From: Stenotrophomonas maltophilia
Lineage (GTDB): Bacteria; Pseudomonadota; Gammaproteobacteria; Xanthomonadales; Xanthomonadaceae
DNA length: 64,000 bases
Direction of reading: 5' to 3'
Assembly (NCBI GenBank): GCA_900113425.1
Contig: FOZF01000004.1
Location: forward strand, 186,001-250,000
Shown: one piece after another, positions 32,321 through 41,187 of the stretch
Layout of the letters: every line of letters starts with the position of its first letter
How positions within the stretch are numbered: the stretch's first letter is position 1
The notes under the pieces: generated by a model
What the model was told of the DNA's origin: nothing
Databases searched by the model: none
The model's input: the letters and a program-made list of their open reading frames with translations, nothing else
Position numbers and translations under genes: made by a program

Positions 32321-34146
32321 ACCTGTCGGCACCGGCTCTGTGGATCGCGCTTGTCCTGCTGCTGATCGTGTTCGTCGCCAGCGCGCGCCAGCTGCGTGCA
32401 CCGGTGCGACCGCGTGGCCAGCTGTTGGCCGTGCTCGGCCTGCAGGTCATCGCCGCTGCACTGCTGTACGCGTGCCTGCTGCCGCCCCCACGGCAGCAGC
32501 CCGCTGCGGGCCTGGTGGTGCTGGGTGCCGATGCCGGCAGGGCCAGCGTGCAGCCGGCAAGCGAGGGACCGCTGATCCTGCTGCCCGAAGCCACCCCGGT
32601 GCCGGGCGCGAAGCGTGTGCCGGATCTGGCGACCGCGCTGCGCCAGCATCCCTCGACGCGACTGACCCTGGTCGGCGCCGGCCTGGAGGCACGCGACCGC
32701 GACGCCACGCTGCCCGCGCAGGTCCATTGGCAGGCACCGCCCGCCCCCCGCGGCTGGACCGCGCTGCAGCTGCCCGCGGATGTCGCCCCTGGCGCCCGCT
32801 TCGACGTGCAGGCGCAGGCCCGGGGCGTCCCCCGCGCGCAGGCTGAGCTGCTGGACCCGGCTGACACGGTGATCGACCGCGCCCCACTGGCCGAGGACGG
32901 ACGGGTACGACTGAGCGGCGTGGCCCGTGCCGAAGGCCGCAGCGTGTTCCGCCTGCGCCTGCTGGATGGCGAAGGCCATGTCGTCGATACCGTTCCGGTA
33001 CCCCAGCAGACCCTGCCGGCCACACCGGTCCGCCTGCAGATCCGCGCCGGCACGCCGGGACCCGAACTGAAATACCTGCGACGCTGGGCCACCGATGCCG
33101 GTATCGATGTGCAGATGCAGGCCGACACCGGCGCCGGCCTCAGCATCAGCGAAGGTCAGGTCGGTCTGGACGCGGCATCGTTGGCGCGCACCGACCTGCT
33201 GCTGCTGGACGAGCGCAGCCTGGCCACGCTGGGGAGTGGCCAGCTCGCAGCGGTGCGCCAGGCCATCCACGAGGGCCTGGGTGTGCTGGTTCGCAGTGCC
33301 GGTGTGCCATCGGCCGGTGCGCGGCAACGCCTGCGTGAGCTCGGCCTGCCCGTGCAGGGCGATGGCGCCAGCCGGAGCGTCACGCCGCCCGGCGATGGTG
33401 ACAGCGCGATGCTGGCAGCCCGACGCGGTCCGCTGGCGTCGGGCACGCTGCCCACCCGCGACGGCGAAGAGGCTGATCGCGATTCGCATGCCGCCGCGCT
33501 GCCCACCTTGGAACAGCTTGCCCTGCAGGTGCCTGGCAGCACCGCACTGCTGCACGACCGCAGCGGCGCTGCCATCGGAGGCTGGCGCGATGCCGGCAAG
33601 GGTCGCATCGGCCTGCTGCCGCTGACCGACACGTGGCGCTGGGTGCTGGCCGGCCGCGACGATCGCCATGGCGAGCTGTGGAGCGACGTGGTCGGCACCC
33701 TGGCGCGCGCGCAGGGCGGCAGCACCGCGCCGTGGTCGCCGCAGCCGATTGCGTGGGCCGGGGAACGGCAGGCCCTGTGCGATGTGCAGGCGCCGTTGCA
33801 GGTGTTCGACACACGGGGCGCGTCGGTGGCGCTGATCGTGGACGGCGGCACCGGCAGCGCACGCTGTGCCGGCTGGTGGCCACGCGAGGCCGGTTGGCAC
33901 CGGCTGCAGCAGGGCGAACGCTCCTACTGGCGCTATGTGTTCGACAGGACGGATGCGGCAGCGCTGCACCGGCAGGGAATGATCGATGCGACGGCGCAGG
34001 CCCTGGCCACCTCCGCGCCGGTCAAGGCACAGGCGACGCAGCTCGTACCGGGATCACGCTGGCCGTGGTGGCTGGCCTTCGTGCTGTGTGCGTCGCTGCT
34101 GTGGTGGCTGGAACGGCGGCCGCCCGGCGTTGCCCGCACGGCATAG
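32317..34146 (+). CDS. Membrane protein ending the TldD-MoxR operon
   Basis: A 609-residue protein of unknown function. Two N-terminal membrane segments (about residues 7-23 and 38-56) are followed by a large extracytoplasmic region, with a central section LLLLDERSLATLGSGQLAAV resembling the class I glutamine amidotransferase-like/BatA-DUF4159 fold, and a last C-terminal membrane segment WPWWLAFVLCASLLWWLERR. That topology, a membrane-anchored Rossmann-like domain closing a MoxR-DUF58-BatA cluster, is seen in other such loci. The start at 32317 overlaps the previous stop (ATGA). A longer upstream frame overlaps the previous gene and is rejected. Confidence 0.75.
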   Translation: MNLSAPALWIALVLLLIVFVASARQLRAPVRPRGQLLAVLGLQVIAAALLYACLLPPPRQQPAAGLVVLGADAGRASVQPASEGPLILLPEATPVPGAKRVPDLATALRQHPSTRLTLVGAGLEARDRDATLPAQVHWQAPPAPRGWTALQLPADVAPGARFDVQAQARGVPRAQAELLDPADTVIDRAPLAEDGRVRLSGVARAEGRSVFRLRLLDGEGHVVDTVPVPQQTLPATPVRLQIRAGTPGPELKYLRRWATDAGIDVQMQADTGAGLSISEGQVGLDAASLARTDLLLLDERSLATLGSGQLAAVRQAIHEGLGVLVRSAGVPSAGARQRLRELGLPVQGDGASRSVTPPGDGDSAMLAARRGPLASGTLPTRDGEEADRDSHAAALPTLEQLALQVPGSTALLHDRSGAAIGGWRDAGKGRIGLLPLTDTWRWVLAGRDDRHGELWSDVVGTLARAQGGSTAPWSPQPIAWAGERQALCDVQAPLQVFDTRGASVALIVDGGTGSARCAGWWPREAGWHRLQQGERSYWRYVFDRTDAAALHRQGMIDATAQALATSAPVKAQATQLVPGSRWPWWLAFVLCASLLWWLERRPPGVARTA

Positions 34147-34164
34147 CCTCTCCCCGTCCTCCGT

Positions 34165-34683
34165 TCACTTCAGCGGCGGCGCACCCCCACAGCCCTCCTG
34201 CTGCGCACAGAACTGCAGCGCGCGACGCTGCTGTTCCGCGCTCAGTTCCGGCGGTGGCCGGGCGATGGCGGACTGGATCTGATCCGGCCCCCCGGTGAGC
34301 TTGTTCAAGCCCTTGCCCGCCGCCAGCAGGCCCTTGACCACGCCCATCATCACGTAGCCGCCGGCCATGCTTACCTGCTCGGGTGTCGGCGGTTCACTCC
34401 AGTTGCGGCTGAAGCGGTTGTCCTCGATCTTCACCGGGTTCCTGAAGCGGTACAGATCCACTGGCTGATCGTCTTCAGGCTTCAGCGCGCGCACTTCGCC
34501 GAGAGTGGTGACATTGCCCTGCGCGGGCGTGCCTTCGGTAGTCACGACAGGCTCCGGCGGTGCGGCGACGGTCTGCCCGGGATCGGGCACCGCCGATACG
34601 GGTGATGGCGCCTGCTGCGCCTGCGCGGTACCGGCCAGCACCAGGCCGGCCAGAAGTGCTCCCTGCGTTGCTCGTCGTGCCAC
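34165..34683 (-). CDS. Exported protein of unknown function
   Basis: A 172-residue protein with a signal peptide (residues 1-22, ending AQAQ), a Pro/Val/Thr-rich linker (about 23-60), then a short segment with VDLYRFRNPVKIEDNRFSRNW and the helix VSMAGGYVMMGVVKGLLAAG. Two cysteines near the C-terminus (FCAQQEGC) may pair. It is conserved in style with other Xanthomonadaceae secreted proteins but no domain is recognised. It is divergent from the helicase gene and converges on the TldD-MoxR operon, with only 18 bp between stop codons. Confidence 0.65.
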   Translation of the reverse strand: MARRATQGALLAGLVLAGTAQAQQAPSPVSAVPDPGQTVAAPPEPVVTTEGTPAQGNVTTLGEVRALKPEDDQPVDLYRFRNPVKIEDNRFSRNWSEPPTPEQVSMAGGYVMMGVVKGLLAAGKGLNKLTGGPDQIQSAIARPPPELSAEQQRRALQFCAQQEGCGGAPPLK

Positions 34684-35007
34684 GCCTACCGCCCCTGTTG
34701 GTTGCGTCCTTCGCCTGAGGATACGGATGGCGGCTTCAGATTTCGTTGGAACGGTGCGCGCTGTTCAGCCCGCGCTGAAACGGATTGCAGGTGCGCGCCT
34801 ACGACGTGCACCTGGCAGGTGTTCGTGGCCGGCCAGCCCGTTGTTCCGGCGCACGCGGCAGGCGTCTGGCCGGGACGCTCGGCGTTTCGCTGGATTCGAC
34901 GCCCGGCTGCCGCCCCCGCACTGAACGGTTCACTCCGTCCCGCTGCGGGGTCTCACATCCTGAGACCCATCTGTGGTGCCATGTGCCCCCCTGGAATCCG
35001 TGCACCC
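34684..35007. other. Divergent promoter region, no gene
   Basis: 324 bp between the exported protein gene and the helicase gene. No credible coding frame was found; the long plus-strand frame that runs in from here is the open upstream extension of the helicase. It contains the dyad at 34948-34968. Confidence 0.6.
34948..34968 (+). promoter_or_regulatory. 8-bp inverted repeat upstream of helicase gene
   Basis: GGGTCTCA and TGAGACCC (34948-34955, 34961-34968) form a perfect dyad with a 5-bp spacer, 40 bp upstream of the helicase start. Possible operator or leader hairpin; not a LexA box of the Xanthomonas type. Confidence 0.4.
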
Positions 35008-37497
35008 ATGGCCTACGAACTCGCCAAGCGCACCGCCGACGCGGAGCAGCAACTCGCGACCCGCGACGGTCTGCCCGCCCGCGACGGTGCCCTGCTCAGC
35101 GCGCGCCTGCAGCGCCGCTACCACGACCGCATCACCGGCAGCTTTGCCATCCCCGGCCGCGAGGGCCGCTATGCGCCCATTCCGGAATCGGTACCGCCGG
35201 CCCTTGCCGCCGCATTGAAGGCGCGTGGCATCGAGCAGCTGTACAGCCATCAGGCCGAGGCCTGGGAGGCCAGCCAGCGCGGCGAGCATGTGGCCATCGT
35301 CACCCCGACCGCCAGCGGCAAGTCGCTGTGCTACACCCTGCCGGTGGTCAGCGCGGCCATGCAGGACAACGCCAAGGCGCTGTACCTGTTCCCCACCAAA
35401 GCACTGGCGCAGGACCAGGTGGCCGAACTGCTGGAGCTCAACCGCGCCGGCGATCTCGGGGTGAAGGCGTTCACCTTCGATGGCGACACGCCCGGGGACG
35501 CACGGCAGGCGATCCGCCTGCATGGCGACATCGTGGTATCCAATCCCGACATGCTGCACCAGGCGATCCTGCCGCATCACACCAAGTGGGCACAGTTCTT
35601 CGAGAACCTGCGCTACATCGTCATCGACGAAGTGCATACCTACCGCGGCGTGTTCGGCAGCCATGTCACCAACGTGCTGCGCCGGCTCAAGCGCATCTGT
35701 GCGTTCTATGGCGTGCAGCCCCAGTTCATCCTGTGCTCGGCCACCATCGGCAATCCGCAGGCACATGCCGAGGCCCTGATCGAAGCACCGGTCACCGCCA
35801 TCACCGAATCCGGTGCGCCCAGCGGACCGAAGCAGGTGCTGCTGTGGAACCCGCCGGTCATCAACCCGGACCTGGGCCTGCGTGCATCGGCACGTTCGCA
35901 GAGCAACCGCATCGCCCGCATCGCGATCAAGTCCGGCCTCAAGACCCTGGTGTTCGCGCAGACGCGGCTGATGGTCGAGGTGCTGACCAAGTACCTGAAG
36001 GACATCTTCGACCACGATCCGCGCAAGCCACCGCGCATCCGCGCCTATCGCGGCGGCTACCTGCCCACCGAGCGTCGCGAGACCGAACGCGCCATGCGCG
36101 CGGGCAGCATCGATGGCATCGTCAGCACCTCGGCGCTGGAGCTGGGCGTGGATATCGGCAGCCTGGACGTGGTGATCCTCAACGGCTATCCGGGCAGCGT
36201 GGCCGCCACCTGGCAGCGCTTCGGCCGCGCCGGACGCCGCCAGCAGCCCGCGCTGGGCGTGATGGTGGCCAGTTCGCAGCCGCTGGACCAGTACGTGGTA
36301 CGCCATCCGGACTTCTTCGCCGAAGCCTCACCCGAACATGCGCGCATCGCCCCGGACCAGCCACTGATCCTGTTCGACCACATCCGCTGCGCGGCATTCG
36401 AGCTGCCGTTCCGGGTCGGCGACGGCTTCGGCCCGATCGATCCGGAGGTGTTCCTGGAAGCCTTGGCCGAGACCGACGTGGTCCATCGCGAGGGTGAGCG
36501 CTGGGAGTGGATCGCCGACAGCTATCCGGCCAATGCGGTGAGCCTGCGCGCGGTGGCCGACGGCAACTTCGTGGTGGTCGACCGCAGCGACGGCCGCCAG
36601 CAGATCATCGCCGAGGTCGATTACTCCGCCGCCGCGCTGACCCTGTACGAGGGCGCCATCCACATGGTGCAGTCCACGCCGTACCAGGTGGAGACGCTGG
36701 ACTGGGAGGGGCGCAAGGCCTACGTCACCCGCACCCACGTGGACTACTACACCGACAGCATCGACTTCACCAAGCTCAAGGTGCTGGATCGTTTCGACGG
36801 CGGCGTGGCCGGTCGCGGCGATTCGCACCACGGCGAAGTGCACGTGGTGCGCCGCGTGGCCGGCTACAAGAAGATCCGGTACTACACCCACGAGAACATC
36901 GGATACGGCCCGGTCAACCTGCCCGATCAGGAACTGCACACCACCGCAGTGTGGTGGCAGCTGCCGCAGGCGCTGCTGCTGCGTGCGTTCGCCAGTCGGC
37001 AGGACGCGCTGGATGGCTTCCTCGGCGCCGCCTACGCGCTGCACATCGTCGCTACGGTGGCGGTGATGGCCGACGCACGCGATCTGCAGAAGTCGGTCGG
37101 CAATGGCGACGGTGCCTGGTTCGCGGTCGCCGACCAGAGCGGCCGCGGCCAGCTGCGCGGCAGCGACGGCGATCCGGGCGCGGTCGAGCTGCTGCAGGTG
37201 TTCGTGCCGACCGTGTACCTGTACGACAACTTCCCGGGCGGCGTCGGCCTCAGCGAACCCCTGTGGCAGCGCCAGGCGGAGCTGGTGCAGCGCGCGCGCG
37301 AACTCGTGCAGCGCTGCGACTGCACGGCGGGCTGTCCGGCCTGCGTCGGCCCGGTACTGGCGGCGCAGGAGGAGGACGAGACCTCGCCGCGCGCACTGGC
37401 ATTGCGTGTGCTGGACCTGTTCGATGCCGACGCCTGCCAGCACGTGCCCGATGCGGTGCCCGCCGCCCGTGGCGCCGTGGAGCTGCTGGCACCGTGA
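35008..37497 (+). CDS. DEAD/DEAH helicase with C-terminal DUF1998 zinc region (MrfA/YprA-like)
   Basis: Superfamily 2 helicase of 829 residues, of the COG1205 type to which Bacillus MrfA (YprA) belongs. Walker A TPTASGKS is at residues 99-106, DEVH at 207-210, SAT (CSATIG) follows, and the helicase C-terminal domain has the motif VI block QRFGRAGRRQQ. A cluster of four cysteines (770, 772, 776, 779: CDCTAGCPAC) matches the metal-binding C-terminal DUF1998 signature. In B. subtilis MrfA with the exonuclease MrfB repairs mitomycin C damage. The downstream gene overlaps this one (GTGA) and encodes the exonuclease. ATG at 34981 is an alternative start. Confidence 0.9.
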   Translation: MAYELAKRTADAEQQLATRDGLPARDGALLSARLQRRYHDRITGSFAIPGREGRYAPIPESVPPALAAALKARGIEQLYSHQAEAWEASQRGEHVAIVTPTASGKSLCYTLPVVSAAMQDNAKALYLFPTKALAQDQVAELLELNRAGDLGVKAFTFDGDTPGDARQAIRLHGDIVVSNPDMLHQAILPHHTKWAQFFENLRYIVIDEVHTYRGVFGSHVTNVLRRLKRICAFYGVQPQFILCSATIGNPQAHAEALIEAPVTAITESGAPSGPKQVLLWNPPVINPDLGLRASARSQSNRIARIAIKSGLKTLVFAQTRLMVEVLTKYLKDIFDHDPRKPPRIRAYRGGYLPTERRETERAMRAGSIDGIVSTSALELGVDIGSLDVVILNGYPGSVAATWQRFGRAGRRQQPALGVMVASSQPLDQYVVRHPDFFAEASPEHARIAPDQPLILFDHIRCAAFELPFRVGDGFGPIDPEVFLEALAETDVVHREGERWEWIADSYPANAVSLRAVADGNFVVVDRSDGRQQIIAEVDYSAAALTLYEGAIHMVQSTPYQVETLDWEGRKAYVTRTHVDYYTDSIDFTKLKVLDRFDGGVAGRGDSHHGEVHVVRRVAGYKKIRYYTHENIGYGPVNLPDQELHTTAVWWQLPQALLLRAFASRQDALDGFLGAAYALHIVATVAVMADARDLQKSVGNGDGAWFAVADQSGRGQLRGSDGDPGAVELLQVFVPTVYLYDNFPGGVGLSEPLWQRQAELVQRARELVQRCDCTAGCPACVGPVLAAQEEDETSPRALALRVLDLFDADACQHVPDAVPAARGAVELLAP

Positions 37498-38534
37498 GCC
37501 TGAGCCTGGACAAGCTGCGTCTGCTGCGGAAGCAGGCGGGCGACCCGAAGGTCGGGCCGCCGGATGTCACGGCAGCGGCGCCCGCAGCGGTCGTCCCGGC
37601 AGCGGCCAATGATGCACGGCAGCCACCGGCCGAACGCTCGGTATTCGCCTGGGTTGAACAGGAGATCCGCCACAAGCCGACCGGCCCGGCCGCCAAGGCA
37701 CCCGCCCCCACCGCGCCACCGTTGCGGCAGCCCCACGTGGGCAGCCTGCATCGCCTGCTGGGATTGCGCACACGCGGCAGCGCGGCGCCCCTGCACGCGA
37801 CCGCACAGGACCGGCGGCTGCCGGGCGAGGAGATCGCGCCAGGCCTGTTCCTGATCGAATCCCTGCAGCCGCAGCCGGTTCCGAAGGTTCCCCTGTCGCT
37901 GGCGTTCGCCCGGCGCGAGAACGAGCACGTGGCCGCGCACGACCTGCTGTTCTTCGATACCGAGACCACCGGGCTGGCCGGCGGCACCGGTACCCGCGCC
38001 TTCATGATCGGTGCTGCCGACTGGTACACCTGCCCGCAGCGCGGCGAAGGCCTGCGCATCCGCCAGCTGCTGATATCGACGATGGCTGCCGAAGAGGCGA
38101 TGCTGGCCACCTTCGCCGGCTGGCTGCAGCCCTCCACGGTGTTCTGCAGCTACAACGGCCGCAGCTACGATGCGCCTCTGCTGAAGGCGCGCTACCGGCT
38201 GGCGCGCCAGCGCGACCCGATCAGTGCCCTGGACCATGTCGACCTGCTGTATCCGACCCGCCGCCGCTATCGCGGCACCTGGGAGAACTGCAGGCTGTCC
38301 ACCATCGAGCGCCAGCTGCTGCGCGTGATCCGCGAAGACGATCTGCCGGGATCGGAGGCACCGGGCGCGTGGCTGCGGTTCCTGCGCGGCGGCGACGCGG
38401 TGAACCTGCGCCGGGTGGCCGATCACAATCACCAGGACGTGGTGACCCTGGCCCTGCTGCTGCAGCGGCTGGTCCGCGAGGAAGCACAGGAGCGCGAACT
38501 GCTGGCCCTGCAGGCGCCACCCGGCATGGCCTGA
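37494..38534 (+). CDS. DEDD-type exonuclease (MrfB/YprB-like)
   Basis: A 346-residue protein of the YprB/MrfB ribonuclease H-like exonuclease family. An unstructured Ala/Pro-rich N-terminus (to about residue 95) precedes the exonuclease core: DTETTGLAGGTGTRAF with Asp155 and Glu157, then CSYNGRSYDAPLLKARY and a final acidic HNHQDVVTL, giving the DEDD set. It starts with GTG overlapping the helicase stop by 4 bp, so the two are translationally coupled, as in other organisms where MrfA and MrfB act together. The partner identity is inferred from this coupling and the shared families. Confidence 0.87.
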   Translation: MSLSLDKLRLLRKQAGDPKVGPPDVTAAAPAAVVPAAANDARQPPAERSVFAWVEQEIRHKPTGPAAKAPAPTAPPLRQPHVGSLHRLLGLRTRGSAAPLHATAQDRRLPGEEIAPGLFLIESLQPQPVPKVPLSLAFARRENEHVAAHDLLFFDTETTGLAGGTGTRAFMIGAADWYTCPQRGEGLRIRQLLISTMAAEEAMLATFAGWLQPSTVFCSYNGRSYDAPLLKARYRLARQRDPISALDHVDLLYPTRRRYRGTWENCRLSTIERQLLRVIREDDLPGSEAPGAWLRFLRGGDAVNLRRVADHNHQDVVTLALLLQRLVREEAQERELLALQAPPGMA

Positions 38535-38666
38535 GCCGGGGCCCACGCATGCGCGGACGGTGTCCGTTTATGACTGAATGCGATGGGGTTGGCAGAATGA
38601 TGCCCTGCCGCTGGACCCCCAGGCGGCCCCGCCGGAGACTGGCGCGGCTCACGACACGGAGGTTCC

Positions 38667-40796
38667 ATGAGCACCCAGGTCCCGGGCTCCCAGCTGCGCT
38701 CCCTTGCTGCCCTGCTGGCCGGCACGGAGGCGTCCAGCACGCTGGCCGGATTCCATGGCGAGGACCAGGCGGCGCTGCTGGCCCGGCTGGATGACGGGCA
38801 ACTGGCCAGCCTGCTGCCGATGGCCCTGGGGTGCGACGGGCTACAGCCCACGGATGGCGCCCGCCAGTGGGCGCACCGCATTCTCGACGCCGACGCGCAG
38901 CGGCAGCCCCGTCTCACCGTTGCGATCTGCGCCGCTGCACTGCTGCGCCTGTCCCGGCGCAGCACCGGTACGCGGTCGGGCGCGCTTCGTCCGGTTGATG
39001 GCGTGGCCCTGCTTGCGCGCTGCACCGAGCCCGGCCACGAGCGGCTGCAGGCGCCCGCGCTGGCATTGCTGCAGCACTGCGGCCTGCGCGCCGGGGCAAG
39101 CGTCGAAGCCGGCAGCGATGCACTGGCGCTGCTGGCATTGGCGCGCTGTGCCGGTACCGACGGCAGCGGAACGCTGGCCTCGCTGCTGGACGCCAGCAGC
39201 GCGCACCCGCTGCTGCGGGACGAACTGCGCCTGGTGGCGCACTGGCCGTTGCAGGACCTGTTGCGCCATGCCCGCATCGCCGAACTGTACCCTACCGAGG
39301 CCGACATCGATCCGGCGCCGGCCGATCTGCAGCCGCTGAGCGAACACGACGCCTACCTGCAGTTCGCCGAGCACGCATTGCAGCAGGCAGCGCAGCGCCT
39401 GCAGGCGATCCACAGTGGCCAGGCGCCCTACGTCGCCGACCGTGCCTTCAGCATCGCCGAAGCCGGTGTGCTCTGGCGCGCCACGCGCGCGGCACTGGAA
39501 TGCGATGCGCCCTGGCTGCGGTCCTTGCTGGCGCAGGTACTGCCACCGGTGTGCGTTGCCCCGACCGCCGCCCGGACCCTGCCCTCGCAATCGGTGGCGG
39601 TGGCGCTGGCCAAGGCGGTCAATGCGATGCCCACCCCCGAGGCCATCGCCGCGCTGGCGCTGGCGCGGTCGCAGGTGCGCCATGCCGGCATCGCGCGGAA
39701 GCTGGACCGCCATCTGGCCGCCGCCGAACGCCGCCTCGCACAGCGCCCGCAACTGCTGCTGCGCCTGCCGGTCATTGCCGCCGGCAGGCGCTCACTGGCC
39801 AGCCTGGCCCGTGCCCTGGAGGCCACGTTCGTGCTGGGCGGCGAATGGGCACTACAGGACTGGCGCGCCGCGTGCCGGCAACCGGCATTGGCCACCCTGC
39901 TGCAGGGCCTGGTCTGGCAGCTCGCCGATGCGCGCGGGCACTGGATCGATGCGATGCCGGTGGACGGCGCAGAGGCATTTGCCGATGCGCATGGCATCGT
40001 GGTCGCGTTGCAGGGCCGCAACCGCCTGCGCCTGTGGCATCCCGCCCGCAGCCAACCCCATCTGCGCGCCGCCTGGCGCGCGCGGCTGATCGAGCAGCGC
40101 TGCCGGCAACCGCTCCGCCAGGTGTTCCGCGAGCACTACCTGGACGCCCACGGCGAACCCGCCGATACCGCTGCATTCAATGGGCTGACGCTGTCGGTGG
40201 CGGCGTTGGCCGGGCTGGCCCGTCGGCAAGGCTGGCATGGCGATGACAGCGGCCAGCTGATGTTGGCCAAAGGCCCATGGCGGATCGGCTGGCAGCTGTC
40301 GGCGCCGCTGTCGCATGGCCTTGCCGGCGAGATCCGCAGCGGCCGCGTGCAGTTCCAGCGGCAGCATCGCGACGCGTGGCAACCGGTGCAGGCGCGCGAG
40401 CTGCCCGCAGTGGTGGCGTCCGAACTGCTGCGCGAACTCGACCTGCTGGCCAGTACCTGCGCATGCGGTGGCGAGGGCATGCCACTGCCGCCGGCCCGCA
40501 TGGTCCGCTTGCGCGGGCGCACCCTGGAACATCTGCTGGCCGCTCATCCGCAGCGTGACCTGATGACCTTCCAGCGCCGCCATGTGCAGGTCGGCCACTA
40601 CAGGCTGCACCTGGCCACCGCCCGCGCCAGCCTTGCCGGGCAGACGCTGGCCCTGCCGGACCTGCCGGCGCGGCCGCGCCGCTGGCTGCCCTACGACGAT
40701 GCCGTGCTGGCGCAGCTGCTGGGCCGCATCGAACAGCTCGCCGAACGGGTATTGACGCCCCCTGAAGCCCCGATCGATGAGACTGTCGGCTCCTGA
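38667..40796 (+). CDS. DUF4132-like protein of unknown function
   Basis: A 709-residue, Ala/Leu/Arg-rich helical protein. The part around residues 330-480, with LARSQVRHAGIARKLDRHLA, then ATFVLGGEWALQDWRAA and LLQGLVWQLAD, resembles DUF4132, a domain seen in large proteins often associated with WGR or molybdate-metabolism contexts. No signal peptide or membrane segment is evident. The function is unknown. A GGAGG site is directly upstream and its stop overlaps the start region of the small I78 lipoprotein, which begins 18 bp after it. Only a moderate family match, judged by eye. Confidence 0.6.
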   Translation: MSTQVPGSQLRSLAALLAGTEASSTLAGFHGEDQAALLARLDDGQLASLLPMALGCDGLQPTDGARQWAHRILDADAQRQPRLTVAICAAALLRLSRRSTGTRSGALRPVDGVALLARCTEPGHERLQAPALALLQHCGLRAGASVEAGSDALALLALARCAGTDGSGTLASLLDASSAHPLLRDELRLVAHWPLQDLLRHARIAELYPTEADIDPAPADLQPLSEHDAYLQFAEHALQQAAQRLQAIHSGQAPYVADRAFSIAEAGVLWRATRAALECDAPWLRSLLAQVLPPVCVAPTAARTLPSQSVAVALAKAVNAMPTPEAIAALALARSQVRHAGIARKLDRHLAAAERRLAQRPQLLLRLPVIAAGRRSLASLARALEATFVLGGEWALQDWRAACRQPALATLLQGLVWQLADARGHWIDAMPVDGAEAFADAHGIVVALQGRNRLRLWHPARSQPHLRAAWRARLIEQRCRQPLRQVFREHYLDAHGEPADTAAFNGLTLSVAALAGLARRQGWHGDDSGQLMLAKGPWRIGWQLSAPLSHGLAGEIRSGRVQFQRQHRDAWQPVQARELPAVVASELLRELDLLASTCACGGEGMPLPPARMVRLRGRTLEHLLAAHPQRDLMTFQRRHVQVGHYRLHLATARASLAGQTLALPDLPARPRRWLPYDDAVLAQLLGRIEQLAERVLTPPEAPIDETVGS

Positions 40797-40813
40797 TGCG
40801 TGGAGGATCCGCG

Positions 40814-41149
40814 ATGCGTTCCAGTCTCTGGTTGATGCTCGGTTGTACCCTGCCGCTGGCCGCCTGCAGCCATGCGGGCGGCAGTGCAGGCAGTGGCAGC
40901 AGCAGCGATTCTGCCGCCCCGCCTCCGCATGTCGCAGGAAGCCCCCAGCGATGCAACCCGGACACGCTGGAGGGGCTGGCAGGCAGGACCGCCGACGAGG
41001 CCACGGTGAAGCAGGTGGTTGAAGCCAGTGGTGCACGCACAGCGCGGGTGGTGAAGCCCGGCATGGCGGTGACCATGGATTTCCGCGAGGACCGGGTCAC
41101 CATCGAGGTCGACGCGCAGAACCGGATCGTGCGCGCCAACTGCGGTTGA
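40814..41149 (+). CDS. I78-family peptidase inhibitor lipoprotein
   Basis: A 111-residue lipoprotein with lipobox LPLAACS (Cys near residue 17). The mature end has the I78 family pattern: a loop with GLAGRTADEAT, then ARVVKPGMAVTMDFREDRV and a terminal DAQNRIVRANCG. I78 members such as the Aspergillus elastase inhibitor block serine proteases. The start at 40814 is supported by GGAGG 7 bp upstream; a start 18 bp earlier is poorer. It follows the DUF4132-like gene. Two further I78-like lipoproteins occur in this window (48715 and 50165). Confidence 0.82.
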   Translation: MRSSLWLMLGCTLPLAACSHAGGSAGSGSSSDSAAPPPHVAGSPQRCNPDTLEGLAGRTADEATVKQVVEASGARTARVVKPGMAVTMDFREDRVTIEVDAQNRIVRANCG

Positions 41150-41157
41150 GCCGCTAA

Positions 41158-41180
41158 CGCCGGGCATGGCCCGGCGCTAC
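41158..41180 (-). repeat. SMAG element between convergent genes
   Basis: On the minus strand GTAG (41177-41180) precedes perfect 8-bp arms CGCCGGGC (41158-41165) and GCCCGGCG (41169-41176) with a 3-nt loop. It lies between the I78 gene and the opposite M56 gene and probably doubles as terminator. Confidence 0.8.
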
Positions 41181-41187
41181 CGCCGCT

